64,000 nt of DNA from Paraspadella gotoi (taxonomy: Eukaryota > Chaetognatha). The DNA is taken from NCBI GenBank assembly GCA_051294375.1, contig CM119266.1, forward strand, positions 13,183,972-13,247,971, written 5' to 3'. The notes under the pieces are model-generated. The model worked only from the letters and a program-made list of their open reading frames with translations. It was not told where the DNA came from and did no database searches. Every line of letters begins with the position of its first letter. The first letter of the stretch is position 1. Below are positions 52,419 through 64,000 of this stretch, piece by piece. The position numbers were made by a program, and so were the translations under genes.

Positions 52419-54050
52419 GAAAGAAAAGAAAGAAAAGAAAGAAAGAAAAGAAAAAAAAAGAAAATTATTCAAGAACGGACGAATAAAATTTCTCTTTTTG
52501 TTTTTTCTTCGTGTTTTTTTTTTTTAAATTGGGTGAAAAGGGTTTAACCATTCGAGGGAAGGAAAAAACAATTTGGATATCGGCCCGGGAGGAGGCGAGA
52601 GGGAAAGATAGATCCCTCTCTCTCTCTCTCTCTCTCTCTCTCCCTTCTCTCTCTCTCCTCTCTCTCTCGTCTCTCTCTCTCTCGTATGCTCTCTCAATCG
52701 TTACCGAAAATTCCATCGAGAGATCTTAGATTTTCCATGTCGATAAAATGAGAATTAATTGACTCAAAAATCGCTGCTTAGCTTTTTTTGTTTTCTGCTC
52801 GAACGAGAACGAGTCATCAAAAACAAAAGGGAAAACGATTTTTTCCGTCTCATTTTTTCGTCCTCTTTAGTATTTATTTTTTACGCCTAGTCTAGTTTAA
52901 TGTTTTAGTTTTATAGTGCTTAAACAATGTTAAGTCGAATGCGTTAAAATTTAGATGAAACTTTTTTGTCATTCTAGCTTAGAAGCGCGATTATTATTAT
53001 GAGTTGCTTATTATTTCTTCGCTTAGCACCAGTTATCAGCACTTGTAGATATGACATATTCTCTATATGTTTTCGTTGTTTTTTAATGTTTTTATTCGTG
53101 CCTCCTCTTGTTCATACTTCTACCTCCAAACTCGCGTCTTGGTTTCTAGTTTCACATCCACGCATTGCTTGCTTCTCCGTGCGCCCCAAACAAACACAGG
53201 AAGGTAACACTTGAGGTAGTTCCTGGTTCGCTCGGCACAAAGAGCTCAGCGATGCTCCAATTTCGTCTATAAGCACCACATTTTCTGTGCATTTGCGGAC
53301 AACTTCCTGCCTGACGACGCACATTATTCTCCACAGACGAAGGTTTACCCGCGCACGGGACATCTTTATAAACTAGTTTCCAAATGCTAATTTTTATTTA
53401 GAATTTCACTCTGCTTCCTCTCTTTCTTTTAAGAGCTATGTATTTATATTATATGGGGTTTTCTCTAGTCTGCGTGTCACCAAGAATTTCTAACATTTAA
53501 ATCACTTAACGTGAACAATCTCTAAAAAAAAGTTGATGAGAACGAATCAGCTATGTTTAATATCTGGAATTGTTGAATACATTATCGTAATAGAAAATAA
53601 ATTTTACTAATAAATTTTATTATCGTAATGTCTGACGTCCAGTTAAGGTCCTACGTAGGCTCAGACTAAGAATTTACTACAGTTTCATGCTAAAACCGAA
53701 ATAAAATGTTTGTTAAATTTCAAAACAGTTTTTTCTAAATTTTTTTTGCAGATTTGGATTCGTCATAAAAAGTTGATCGAAGAAATATACTCTTTTTGAA
53801 AATTCCTTCTATTAAGTGGGTCAAAATTAGAAAAGCTATATTTTAAGCTGAAAATTAAATTTTATATATATTAAATATAGTTTTTTTTTAATTTTTAACC
53901 GCACTTTAATGAAGAATTTTTAAAATGATTTATATTTTCTTTTATCAAGCTTATTGAGCGAGGAATTCAAATTGCCAATGAAAATTTAATAAAAAGCCAT
54001 ATTTGAAAATATTTCGATTTTATAGAGGATAGTATATATTTATAGAATAG
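52242..54050. repeat. segment Q (direct copy at about 61,490-63,010)
   Basis: Begins with (GAAA)n (52,318-52,455), then a CT run at 52,615-52,685, then AT-rich sequence. Matches 61,490-63,010 in the same orientation. About 130 bp near 53,205-53,345 is replaced by different sequence in the other copy. No gene seen. Confidence 0.8.
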
Positions 54051-54215
54051 AGAAGAGGGATCTATCTTTCCCTCTCCGCCTCCTCCCGGGCGATATCCAA
54101 ATTGTTTTTCTTCCCTCGAATGTTTAACCCCTTTTCACCCAATTTAAAAAAAAAAACAGGAATGAAAAAACAAAAAGAAGAAATTTTATCGTCCGTTCTT
54201 GAATAATTTTCTTTT

Positions 54216-54258
<43 letters not shown>

Positions 54259-54391
54259 CTCTTTTTTCTTTCTTTTTTTTTCATTCATTCATTCATTCCA
54301 TCTTTCCACCCTAAACTTCCTCCCCGAAATCGTCGTCCAAACGTCAATAAATAACAATATAATAATAACCGAGTAATAAATAATCGATTTT
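54051..54391. repeat. reverse copy of the start of segment Q
   Basis: Reverse complement of about 52,242-52,620 and of 61,430-61,760, including the GAAA repeat and the TTATCGTCCGTTCTTGAATA landmark at 54,187. Confidence 0.85.
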
Positions 54392-54724
54392 NNNNNNNNN
54401 NNNNNNNNNNNNNNNNNNNNNNNNNNNNNNNNNNNNNNNNNNNNNNNNNNNNNNNNNNNNNNNNNNNNNNNNNNNNNNNNNNNNNNNNNNNNNNNNNNNN
54501 NNNNNNNNNNNNNNNNNNNNNNNNNNNNNNNNNNNNNNNNNNNNNNNNNNNNNNNNNNNNNNNNNNNNNNNNNNNNNNNNNNNNNNNNNNNNNNNNNNNN
54601 NNNNNNNNNNNNNNNNNNNNNNNNNNNNNNNNNNNNNNNNNNNNNNNNNNNNNNNNNNNNNNNNNNNNNNNNNNNNNNNNNNNNNNNNNNNNNNNNNNNN
54701 NNNNNNNNNNNNNNNNNNNNNNNN
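54392..54724. other. assembly gap, 333 N
   Basis: Unknown bases between two copied segments. Confidence 0.95.
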
Positions 54725-55751
54725 ATTTTTTTTAAGGATTGGAAGGAGGGGGGTGGACCAGTGGAGGGGGGGCGGTGGTTAAAAATGGGGTTAAAAAGGG
54801 TTCAACACTGCTTTCCTTCTTCCTTCTTTTTTCTTTCTTTCTCTTTTTTAAAGAGTTGTTTTTGTTGGAGTCTTAATTTGGTTTCACAATGGTTTATTTC
54901 TTTTCGGTTGTCGGCGTGCATGTTGGACTCTTAGCCGCTATGTCGTATTTTAGTCTTAGCCTAATTAACATTCATTATTTTCTAGTTACAGTCCTCTCAC
55001 AATCTCCTATTGAAAACCTCTCGAAATCATTTAAAACCAATTAAATACGGAGCAAAATTTTGCTTATTGTATAGCCTAAAATCTATAGTGAGCCACCCTT
55101 CATTTCCTTATTCGTTTCCCTTTATCCTTCTCCTCCTCTTCCTCCGCCTCACCTTCCGAAAATCCCCATTCTATTCCCAACTAATCTCCCTCTACCAGCG
55201 GCCCTCCCGTCCAACGCCTCGTCGACGTCCGACAAAACGTAAAACAACAACGACGACGACCACAACAATCATCGTACATCGGGATGAACAACATCACGAC
55301 GACAGATTCTGTCAAAACAACGAGCGACGGCCGATTCCGTGATCGACGCACCNNNNNNNNNNNNNNNNNNNNNNNNNNNNNNNNNNNNNNNNNNNNNNNN
55401 NNNNNNNNNNNNNNNNNNNNNNNNNNNNNNNNNNNNNNNNNNNNNNNNNNNNNNNNNNNNNNNNNNNNNNNNNNNNNNNNNNNNNNNNNNNNNNNNNNNN
55501 NNNNNNNNNNNNNNNNNNNNNNNNNNNNNNNNNNNNTCTCTCTCTCTCTCTCTCTCTCTCTCATTCCTTTCCAATCGAGGTGAGTCAGGAATGAGCCGAA
55601 CCCATCTTCATTCTCCATCGACGAGGTTCGCCTGTTTGGCCAAGGATCCTCCGAAGCCTCGGGATTTCTATCTCCGCGGGCAGCCACCGCTCCAGCGGCG
55701 CGGACGGGGGAGTTGGAAGGATTTAAGGGGAGGGTGAGGGAGAGCGAGAAA
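54725..55751. repeat. palindrome arm R (reverse copy at 56,540-57,640)
   Basis: Reverse complement of about 56,540-57,640. Landmarks are GGATTGGAAGGAGG near 54,736 and the GC-rich block at 55,566-55,735. A block of ordinary GC content at 55,190-55,350 is present in both arms without a shared intact frame. Confidence 0.85.
55353..55536. other. assembly gap, 184 N
   Basis: The counterpart at 56,740-56,950 is a GA-rich run, so the gap probably hides (CT)n. Confidence 0.95.
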
Positions 55752-55776
55752 NNNNNNNNNNNNNNNNNNNNNNNNN
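55752..55776. other. assembly gap, 25 N
   Basis: Near the centre of the 54.7-57.6 kb palindrome. Confidence 0.95.
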
Positions 55777-56540
55777 CGAGCAAGAAGTAAAGCATGAATT
55801 TCTAATTCTTTTCCCCGGTTCTACTGTTCCCGAAATAAGCAATTCTCGTTTCTGAGTGAAGAGAGAGAGGAGGAGAAGAGACGAGAGCAGAGAGCATGAG
55901 AAGAGAGAAGAACAGAAAACGCCGAGAGAAAGTGTGAAAGGAAGACCCCGCGAATAAGTTGAGACAAAGTTCACAGACTCAATTGACAGAAATACACGAA
56001 AACTGGAATCCCACGGCCAGGCAGAGTCCGAAGCGTGGGGCGATGGTCAGTAGAAACAAGAAACACTCGACAATTTTCTTCTTTCAAAACCTTCCCGCGA
56101 CATACAACGGTCGTACGAAATCGAGACGAGCCTTGGATATTTACCTCTATCTATCTTTTCTCTCTCTCCTCTCTCATCTCCTCTCTCTCTCTCTCTCATC
56201 ACCTCCTCTCTCTCTCGTTCTCGAAGCTCTCCGTCTCCTCTCTCTCTTCTCTCCTCTCTCTCTCACCATTTCTCTCTCTCTCTTCTCCTCTCTCTCCTCT
56301 CTCCTCCTCTCTCCTCTCTCTCTTCTCTCTCTCTCTCTCTCTCTCTCTCCACACTCTTTCTCGCACTTTCTTCTTCTTTTTGTTTTTTCTTCAAAGTTAC
56401 AACTTGTCTCTTCTTCCAATTTTTTTCTTTCTTTCTTCTTTCTTTCTCTTTCCTTTCTTTCTTTCTTCTTCTTTCTTTCTTCTTTCTTTCTTTCTTCTTG
56501 TCTTTTCTTTCTTTCTCCGCTCACTCCTCACCCTCCCTTA
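55777..56540. other. palindrome centre; GA and CT repeats
   Basis: Unique 300 bp followed by long CT (56,155-56,350) and TTTC-type runs (56,425-56,515). No gene. Confidence 0.6.
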
Positions 56541-57640
56541 ATCCTTTCCAACTCCCCGGTTCGCGCCGCCTGAGAGCCGTGGCCTGCCCGCGCGGAGTAG
56601 AAAATTCTCCCGAGGCTTCGGAGCGATCCTTGGCCAAACAGGAACGCGAACCTCGTCGATGGATATATGAGATTCGTAGGTTCGGCTCATATCCTGACTT
56701 CACCTCGATTCGTGAACAGCGCAGCTCATAGAGAGTGAAGGATCGAGGCAGAAGAGATTGAGATGAGAGACGAGCGACGAGTGAGAGAGAGAATGTACGG
56801 ACGAACTCGCATACAGAGATCCAGAGAGAAGAGAGAGAGATGGAGAGAGAAGAGAGACGATGAGAGAGAGAGAGAGAAAGAGAGAGATATGAATTTTGCG
56901 TAAAAAGATCTGGTCGATCTCAAAACTCGACTTGAAGAGGTTGTTCGGCCGCAAAAGGTGCGTCGATCACGGAATGCGCCTGTCGCTCGTTGTTTTTGAC
57001 AGATCTGTCCGTCGTGATGCTTGTTCATCCCTCGATGTACGATGTATTGTTGTGGTCGTCTCGTTGGTGTTTTACGTTTTGTCGGACGTCGACGATGGCG
57101 TTGGACGGGGAGGGCCGCTGGCATTAGGGAGAGATTAGGGATTAGAATAGGGTGGTTTTCGGAAGTGAGGCGGAGTAAGGAGGCCAGACATGAGAAGGAT
57201 AATAGGGAAACGAATAAAGGAAATGCTAAGGAGTGGCTCACTATAGATTTTTAGGCATACAATACAGCAAAATTTTGCTCCGATATTAATTGTATCTTAA
57301 ATTGATTTTCGAGAGCGTTGTGTTCGCAATAGGATATTGTGAGAGGACTGTAACTTAGAAAATATATGATAGTTTAATTACGATAGGCCTAAGGACTAAA
57401 ATACACATACGGCTAAGAGTCCAAACATGCACGCCGATCAAACGCAAAAGAAAATAAAACCCATGTGAAAACCAAATTAAGATCCAACAAAAAACAACTC
57501 TTCAAAAACAGAGAAAGAAAGAAAAAGAAGGAAGATAGGAAAGCAGGTGTGTTGACACCTCTTTTAACCCCATTTCTTAACCACCGCCCCCCTCCACTGT
57601 CCACCCCCCCTCCTTCCAATCCTTAAAAAAAATTAGTTCT
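56541..57640. repeat. palindrome arm R' (reverse copy of 54,725-55,751)
   Basis: Inverted relative to arm R with one-base indels throughout. Confidence 0.85.
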
Positions 57641-57739
57641 TCCACGTGAAACATGCGACGCGGAGCCCCTACTCTTGACGTGGTGGTGTTCACGGCCAAG
57701 AACAAAAAAACGGCGGCGGCAAGGGGGGCGGCATGAGAG

Positions 57740-58285
57740 GAGGGCACTATGAAGCCATACCGTAAGTGGGACAGCAAAAATTTCATACAGCCTTCGCTAC
57801 CACCTGTAACCACTACACTATGAATAGCCATAGTAAGGGGACAGCAGGAAAAATTTCATACAGCCTCGCCTACCCCACTTGTAACCACCTACACTCTCTG
57901 AAGGCCATTAGTAGGTGGACAGCAGAAAATTCATACAGCCTCGCTACCCACCATGTAAACCACTACACTCTGAAGCCATTAGTAAAGGTACCAGCAAGAA
58001 AATTTCATACAGCCTCGCTACCCACCTGTAACCACTACACTCTGAAGCCATCAGTAAGGGTTGAGACAGCTCCTCTCGGAAAATTTCTACAGCCTTCGCA
58101 CCCACGTAACCACTACACTCTGAAGCCATAGTAAGGTGGACAGCCACGAAAAATTTCATACAGCTCGATACCCACCCTGCTAACCACATACACTATGAAG
58201 CCATAGTTAGGTTGTACAGCAAAGAAAATTTACATCACTCGCTACCCACCTGTAACCACTACATATGAACCTGTAACGTGGACAG
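57740..58285. repeat. minisatellite, 71-79-bp unit, about 7 copies
   Basis: Unit pattern: GAAGCCAT-AGTAAGGTGGACAG, then AAATTTCATACAGCCT, CGCTACCCACC, TGTAACCACTACACT. Unit starts fall at 57,751, 57,822, 57,900, 57,972, 58,043, 58,122, 58,197 and 58,267. Length variation is from one-base indels. Confidence 0.92.
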
Positions 58286-59149
58286 CAGAATTCCGCGCTA
58301 TATTTTCAACTGCTTAAGCCACCAACCCACCCCCCTCCAATAATTTTGTTGTTGATTTTATCTTATTAGCAAAAAGCTTTATCCTTGGAACTTGTTTGAT
58401 TGAAAAAAGTTAATTGCAGTATACCACTTCATTTTGCTTTGAATATCTTCAATTTTCTATTAGTGGTTTTTTAATTTAGAATGCCATATCTAATTAAATT
58501 TCATCTCTATAATAGTAACAATTTTTTTTTTATTTTTCATTTCTTAAAAAATATAAACTTAACAATATGGCAACCATTAGAGTATAAATACTCAAAGGTT
58601 TTTAAATAATGCAAAATACCACGTCAGAGAAAATTTTATTTACGAACTTAAAAATTATTAAGAAAGGATAATTACAAAAAAACATTAGACATGAGACTTA
58701 GAATAGGCAGGGATTTTTAAATTAACGGATTTAACTAAAAAGATTTAATGTAATTTCTCTCGATTCGTTGTTGTTGGTAAGTTTTAGTTACCAACGTTTT
58801 TTATTATTCAAAAAACAACGGTCTAAATTAAAACAAAAATAAACGGATATGTTTCGTCTCTGATGAGAGCCTTCTTCAGCTGCGACAAAATATTGTTTCT
58901 ATAAATAGTTTTTCCACAGGAATTTGAAGAAGAGAGACAGAGAGAGAGAAAGAAGAGAGCAGAGGACAGAGATAAAAGGTTTCAACAAAGAATTTATTTC
59001 ACTAAAATCGTTTACTTATCTCATCCCTTGAATATTAACACTCTATTATTTCAAATTCATTCATTTCAATTTTTCAAATTTCAACACATGAATTTATTGC
59101 CAATTGAAGAGACATGTAATTATTGATGAAGTGTTACAATGACAGGAAC
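58286..59149. other. AT-rich intergenic; no gene seen
   Basis: Low-GC sequence with short A/T runs and one GA-rich patch near 58,925-58,965. Confidence 0.5.
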
Positions 59150-59340
59150 CCGTGCTCAATATAAGCAGGTCCCTGAGCTTCGGATCAGGCTGTAACACCA
59201 TGTACAGGCGGATTAAGCGGCCCCGATCCTCTTAACTGCCAGTACGACCACCGGGTGCTAGAACCCGGACCTTTGGGTTGGAGGCGAATGAACTTGCCTA
59301 CGGCAACCAATGGCCGCTGATGAAGCGGTTGGAGGTTTTT
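59150..59340 (-). mobile_element. tRNA-derived SINE-like element
   Basis: On the minus strand the head resembles a tRNA: A-box-like TGGTTGCCGTAGG (complement of 59,297-59,309), then a T-arm CCGGG-TTCTAGCA-CCCGG with one extra loop base (59,251-59,268). A body of about 90 bp unrelated to tRNA follows. No target-site duplication or tail is clear. The end of the 1.7-kb core near 23,850-23,905 has a similar layout. Confidence 0.4.
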
Positions 59341-59890
59341 TAGTCCACTATACAATTTTGTTAGTTAGACATTACAAATAAGTTTGCTTTAATTTTATCA
59401 TTGTTGTACATTGCTCAAATGTTAATGTTTATTCTTCTCTCTCTCTCTCCTCCTCTCTCTCTCTCTCTCTGCTCTCTGCAACTTCACCAAATTCATTTCT
59501 TTTCACCACTTATTCTATCTAGCCTCAACTAAATCTGTCCTTTAAACTGACCACTAATCTCTTCTCAATTCTTTGTTTGGAACTAACCTTCTATCTCTCT
59601 CTCTCTCTTTCTCTCTCTCTCCTCTCTCTCTCTGTACGATCTCTTTTGCTGTTGATCGTTTTTAAAAAAATTTTTGATTATTTTTTCTTTTACACTTTTA
59701 TTTCGCCATTTATTCCGCGATTTTTTCTCAATGCCAAAATCCAAATTAACATCCGAGATTTTCGTTGGATTTATACTTTCTTTCTTCTCTCTTTCCAATC
59801 TCTCTCTCTCCTCTTTTTCTCTCTCTCTTTCCACTCATACACGATTTTGCTTGTTTTATTTATGATGATTGATCATTGAGTCAATCGAAT
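59341..59890. other. AT/CT-rich; no gene seen
   Basis: Short CT runs at 59,440-59,472, 59,592-59,632 and 59,790-59,830; a 100-codon hydrophobic frame there is compositional. Confidence 0.5.
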
Positions 59891-59894
59891 GACT

Positions 59895-60115
59895 ATCATC
59901 TTATCAATAAATGATTGTCATCACATCACATGAATGACTATCATTGCAATCAACCTTTGGTTCATTATCACATCAATCATTTGGTAATCATAAAATCTCG
60001 ATCTTTGGTTATCAATCGCCATCAATTAGTTGGCTTATCATTCGCATCAATATTCGGTTATATCACCTCCATCAATCTGTGGTTATCATCGCACCAATAT
60101 TTGGTTATCATTGAG
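59895..60115. repeat. degenerate ~28-bp tandem repeat
   Basis: Loose repeats of TTTGGTTATCATCGCATCAATA type, about seven to eight units, heavily diverged. Confidence 0.7.
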
Positions 60116-60287
60116 GGAGGCTCGATCCTATTCTTTTTAAAGATTTTTTTTTCTTCTCCTTTTCTCTTCCTCGCTCTCTCATCTTTTCTCCTCTCTTTCT
60201 CTCTTTCTCTCTCTTAATGATTATTTCCAAATGAGTTTTACCTTCATGCAGAGGCCTTTAAAGTTACGAATCTCTCTCTTCTCTCCG

Positions 60288-60321
<34 letters not shown>

Positions 60322-61429
60322 TTTTTTTTCTCTCTCCCTTCTCTTTCTCTCTCTTTCATTCCTCTCTCTCTCCTCTCTCCTCGTCTCTGCTCTCTCTCTT
60401 TTCTTACTGACATTAGTCGAAAGAACTCAGCAATCGGGCTGATAGCTTACGCATTCTTATTCTCTCTCCTCGTCTATATCTTTACTCTCTCTCTTTCTTG
60501 TTCTCCTCTCTCTTTTTCTCTCTCTCTTCTTTTTCGTCTCGCCTGATTCCGCAACCTTTCTTAGTTAATTTATATAGAAAATAAAAATTCGATTTACATG
60601 CAAACTAGTCTACTTGCCACAGTCAGATTTCTTTCTTAAAACGAAAAACCGCAAAAAACCGCAACAGGGAGGTTATGTCTCAGACACCACCCCAGCTATT
60701 GAATGCCTTATATGAAGCTTAAATTTCGATGATCCTAAATATCCCGACAACTTAAAGCTGACTCCAAGGAAAATTCTGGGAGGCTCATTTTCATGCTCTA
60801 AACACTTTGCCAGCTAATGCCACTGTATTGCAAACTTTCATTCTACAAATTAACTTAAGAAATAATATGTCAACAGGAAACCTATAGTCGATAGAGCTGT
60901 TCGACTTGACTTATTAAAAATATATAGTTTTCATAATAAAAATTAGTTTATTTCTGAGCGTATGATTAATGTTGTGGGTAACCAAACAGCAATCCAAAAA
61001 AATTCAATTTGCATCGCAAAGACTGCATTTGAAAATAATAATTTCCGTACTAATGACAAAAAAACGAAATAACGTTTAATAGAAATGGCAAAGGAGTTTA
61101 AAGACACGATATTTGCAAAAAATCAATAGAAATTTGCTAAAGTGATGACATGGACTTTTCCACGGGTGTGGATTACACTGGGGGGGGAGTACGGGTAGAG
61201 ACCCCCTTCGGTCGCCCCCCTCCGGCCGGTTTTCGGGAGCGCCGAAGATAAACGACATTCTCTATATTAACAAATGACTCTTCGCCGTCGTCCACCTTTT
61301 TTTTTTTCTTGAAGATGGACGGTCGACTGAGAATATCGGGCTAAAACCTTTTTTTGTCGGGGGGGGGAGAGAGGGGGGAGAAGAGAGGAGCTCGACGGCG
61401 AGAACCCAAAAAATCCCGGATATTAGTCT
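60116..61429. other. CT-rich then AT-rich; one candidate exon
   Basis: CT repeats dominate 60,140-60,540. A GC-rich block at 61,140-61,258 is open on the minus strand from an ATG with A at -3 (MSFIFGAPENRPEGGDRRGS) and might be a first exon; no donor stands out. Confidence 0.35.
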
Positions 61430-61827
61430 ACTCGGTTGATTACTTATCATTTGTTATTATTGACGTTTTGGACGACGATTTCGGGGTAGGAATGTTTTTA
61501 GTGGTGGAAGTTGGAATGAATGAATGAATGAAAAAAAAGAAAGAAAAAAGAGGAAAGAAAGAACAGAGAAGAAAGAAAGAAAGACAAGAGAAAGAAAGAA
61601 AAGAAAATTATTCAAGAACGGACGATAAAATTTCTTTCTTTTTGTTTTTTCATTCCTTTTTTTTGTTTTTTAAATTGAGGTGAAAAGCGCGGACTTAACA
61701 TTCGACGGGAAGAAAAACATTTGATATCGCCCGGGAGGAGCGGAGAGGGCAAAATAGATCCCTCCTTTCTCTCTCTCTCTCTCTCTCTCGTCTCTCCTCC
61801 TCTCTCTCCTCTCTCTCTCTTCTCTCT

Positions 61828-61864
<37 letters not shown>

Positions 61865-63397
61865 CCATCTGAGAGATCTTATCTCCATGTCGATTAAAAC
61901 TGATGAATTAATTGACTCCCAAAATCGCTGCTTAGCTTTTTTGTTTTTTCTGCCAGCTTCGAACGAGAACGAGTCATCAAAACCACAAAAGGGAAACGCT
62001 TCTTTTTCCGTCTCATTTGTTTTGTCCTCTTTAGTTATTTATTTTTTACCCTTATCTATGTTTAATGTTTTTAGTTTTTAGTACTTCAAACCAATGTTAA
62101 GCGAATGCGTTAAAACTTTAATATCTTTTCTTACAGAGACATCGATAAGACTCTGTTTATATATTCTTAAATCAGTTCATCATTTACATTCCTCTTTATG
62201 TCTTCTCCTCGTTCCTCCCTCCAAGACTTCGCGTTTCTTTTCTCATCCACGCTTGATCTATCTTCTCCGTGCGCCCAAAACAAAAACATAGATCCTCCGC
62301 AAAACCCGACCATTCATGCATTAGGCACCCCCCTTCGCCCACCCGCGCACTTTTTCCATCGCCAGGGCATCTTTTAAACTAGTTTCTAAATACTATTTTT
62401 TATTTCATGCTTCTCTTTTCTTCTAAATATGTATACTTTACAGGCGTTGTAAATTTTAAATTAACTTTACTATTTAAATTTCTAACAAGTGGAGAAAACG
62501 AAAAACCCTTCGTAGTACTAGATGAACATTTATGTAATAAAAAAATTTACTAATAAATTTTTCAATTTACGCAGTAGGCCATATTCTATACCTTCAGTAC
62601 TCAAACCAATAAATGCTTAAAATTAGCAAACAGTCTTTTTCGTAAGACATTTGGCATATTTGGATCTCGTCATAAAAAAGTGCATTCAAAGAAATATAAC
62701 TCTTTTTGCAAAAATTCCTTCCATGCGATGCTGTGACGACTGACACATCTAAAGTGTGCCGTCAACACAATTACACAGAAAACCTGGAGTGAACACCAGA
62801 TCCCCAGCTAATCCTCATTTAAGTCTGAAATAAGTTTTATATATTAAATAGTTTTTTAATTTTTCTAACCCCACTTAATGCAGAAGAATTTTTAAAAGAT
62901 CGATATTATATTCTTTTATCAACTTTTGACGAGAATTCAAATCTGCAATCAAAATTAACGAAAAGCCCCTATTTTGAAAATTCTCGACTTTTATAAGGAT
63001 AAGTACATATTATATAAACTCATAGCCTACTGCGACAAATTAAAAAAACATAAAATACTAATTCTATATGTGACTTCGACCTCGGTTGACCCCGTGAATA
63101 AATCATTCCTTGTCTTGTGTTTCGCTTACTATTTTGTCGCCGAAATCTCTCCAACTCCTTGATCTTCATCTTTGTTCCCTCTCCTTTTTCCCCGAAGGAT
63201 TTTCTTTTTCCCAGAACATCTCTTTCCCTCTAATGTTCGCCCTCACCCCTTCATAACGCCCCCAAGCCACCTCACCCCACGGGCCCTCAACCTCCCCCCC
63301 ATCTGAATCCCCGTTTCCCGCTTCATTTCTATGCGCTTAACCGCGAACTGAACAGAACGATACAAGACGTCTCTTGTCAAAAGTTTTTTAACCTCAT
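61430..63397. repeat. second copy of segments Q and P
   Basis: 61,430-63,010 repeats Q (52,242-54,050) directly; 63,020-63,397 repeats P in reverse. In this copy the two are joined without an N gap, so it spans the 52,217 gap in the first copy and shows P and Q in opposite relative order and orientation. Confidence 0.8.
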
Positions 63398-63499
63398 CTC
63401 TCCGTTCTCAGTTTGAGAAAATCCGTCAGATTTGTTCTCCCTTAATTTTCTCGAGGATCTTTTTTTTCCTTGAAGATTTTCCAGCGATCTACTTGAAGC

Positions 63500-63574
<75 letters not shown>

Positions 63575-64000
63575 AAGCGACGAGATTGCAGAATTGGTTT
63601 GAAGAGGCGTTTGACCCAATCCAATCGTTGATGGGATTTTTCCTTTAGAATGTTGACGGAGATGTTGAAGATGATTCTTCAATGGGATTTGATTAGAAGC
63701 GGGAATCGTTTATTCCCAGGGAACGACGTTGAAAAGTCTCAACTTCGGGAACATTAACTGTGTCAATTAAATAATATTGGTATTACGAAATGTTAACTTT
63801 ATATTCAAGCATTCTTTTTTCTCTCTCAATTCTCCTTTCGTTTCCTAATCCCATCCAAACAAGTCCAAACAAATCGTCTGGCTTAAAGTCTTCATAATAA
63901 ATACCACTTTTTTCCCCCCATTTTTTTAAATAATATTTTCATTCCTTCCATCCTACCTTCTGTTCTTCTGTATTTATTGCTTTCTTGCCTGACTTTTCTT
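63398..64000. other. unique flank with (CT)n; no gene seen
   Basis: A near-pure (CT)n run at 63,500-63,571, then AT-rich sequence to the window end. Confidence 0.55.

Noticed and set aside
56019-56541. Ser/Leu-rich ORFs of about 170-200 codons
   Set aside because: Translations of CT and TTTC repeats at the palindrome centre.
57740-58285. CRISPR array
   Set aside because: Units are adjacent tandem copies without unique spacers, and the DNA is eukaryotic.

Overview
The window is nuclear DNA from an animal, most likely an invertebrate. It has spliced genes with GT-AG introns of 250 to 1,400 bp, GC-rich exons in AT-rich flanks, very abundant (GA)n/(CT)n microsatellites, Pol III tRNA genes and no bacterial-style gene packing. 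The one confidently identified protein gene is a full-length Na+/Ca2+ exchanger (NCX/Calx family; four coding exons, 921 aa, 5,181-9,093, + strand). I cannot name the phylum from sequence alone.

Layout: 1-117 holds the end of a possible acidic exon (- strand); 118-5,180 is mostly AT-rich, repeat-rich sequence; 5,181-9,093 is NCX. 10,740-10,960 is a CpG-rich block with a perfect E2F palindrome and a possible first exon. 11,563-31,330 is almost entirely degraded copies of nearby sequence: an inverted NCX copy without exon 1 (15,752-18,920, -), inverted arms at 19,150-22,240 and 25,775-28,711, two direct copies of a 1.7-kb core around a 25-N gap, and a third partial copy at 28,712-31,330. The copies differ mainly by one-base insertions and deletions in exons and introns alike, and their breakpoints coincide with 25-N gaps. 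They look more like uncorrected long-read gap filling than old duplications. 31,330-39,760 is mostly noncoding, with hairpins, an octamer repeat and a strong strand-composition switch.

39,765-46,845 (+ strand) contains a CpG-island promoter and a six-exon gene assembled here from splice sites and matching phases. Its 655-aa product is unlike any family I recognise: an N-terminal region, a Q/H-rich stretch, a charged heptad helix, K/E-rich and D/E-rich blocks, and a final exon of His-Ala-Pro/His-Asp-Pro triplets followed by a Gly-His-Lys tail. Its first intron starts with (GA)n and ends with (CT)n, which could pair in the pre-mRNA.

Three tRNA-Gly(TCC) genes and one broken copy lie at 47,257-51,616. 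47.7-51.5 kb has a few GC-rich candidate exons of low confidence. 51.8-63.4 kb is a second zone of inverted and direct noisy copies around N gaps; it also holds a 71-79-bp minisatellite and a tRNA-derived SINE-like element. No CRISPR array, prokaryotic operon, or recognisable transposase or reverse transcriptase was seen. The best candidates for something undescribed are the low-complexity gene at 41-47 kb and its repeat-bounded intron; the large palindromes are probably assembly artefacts.
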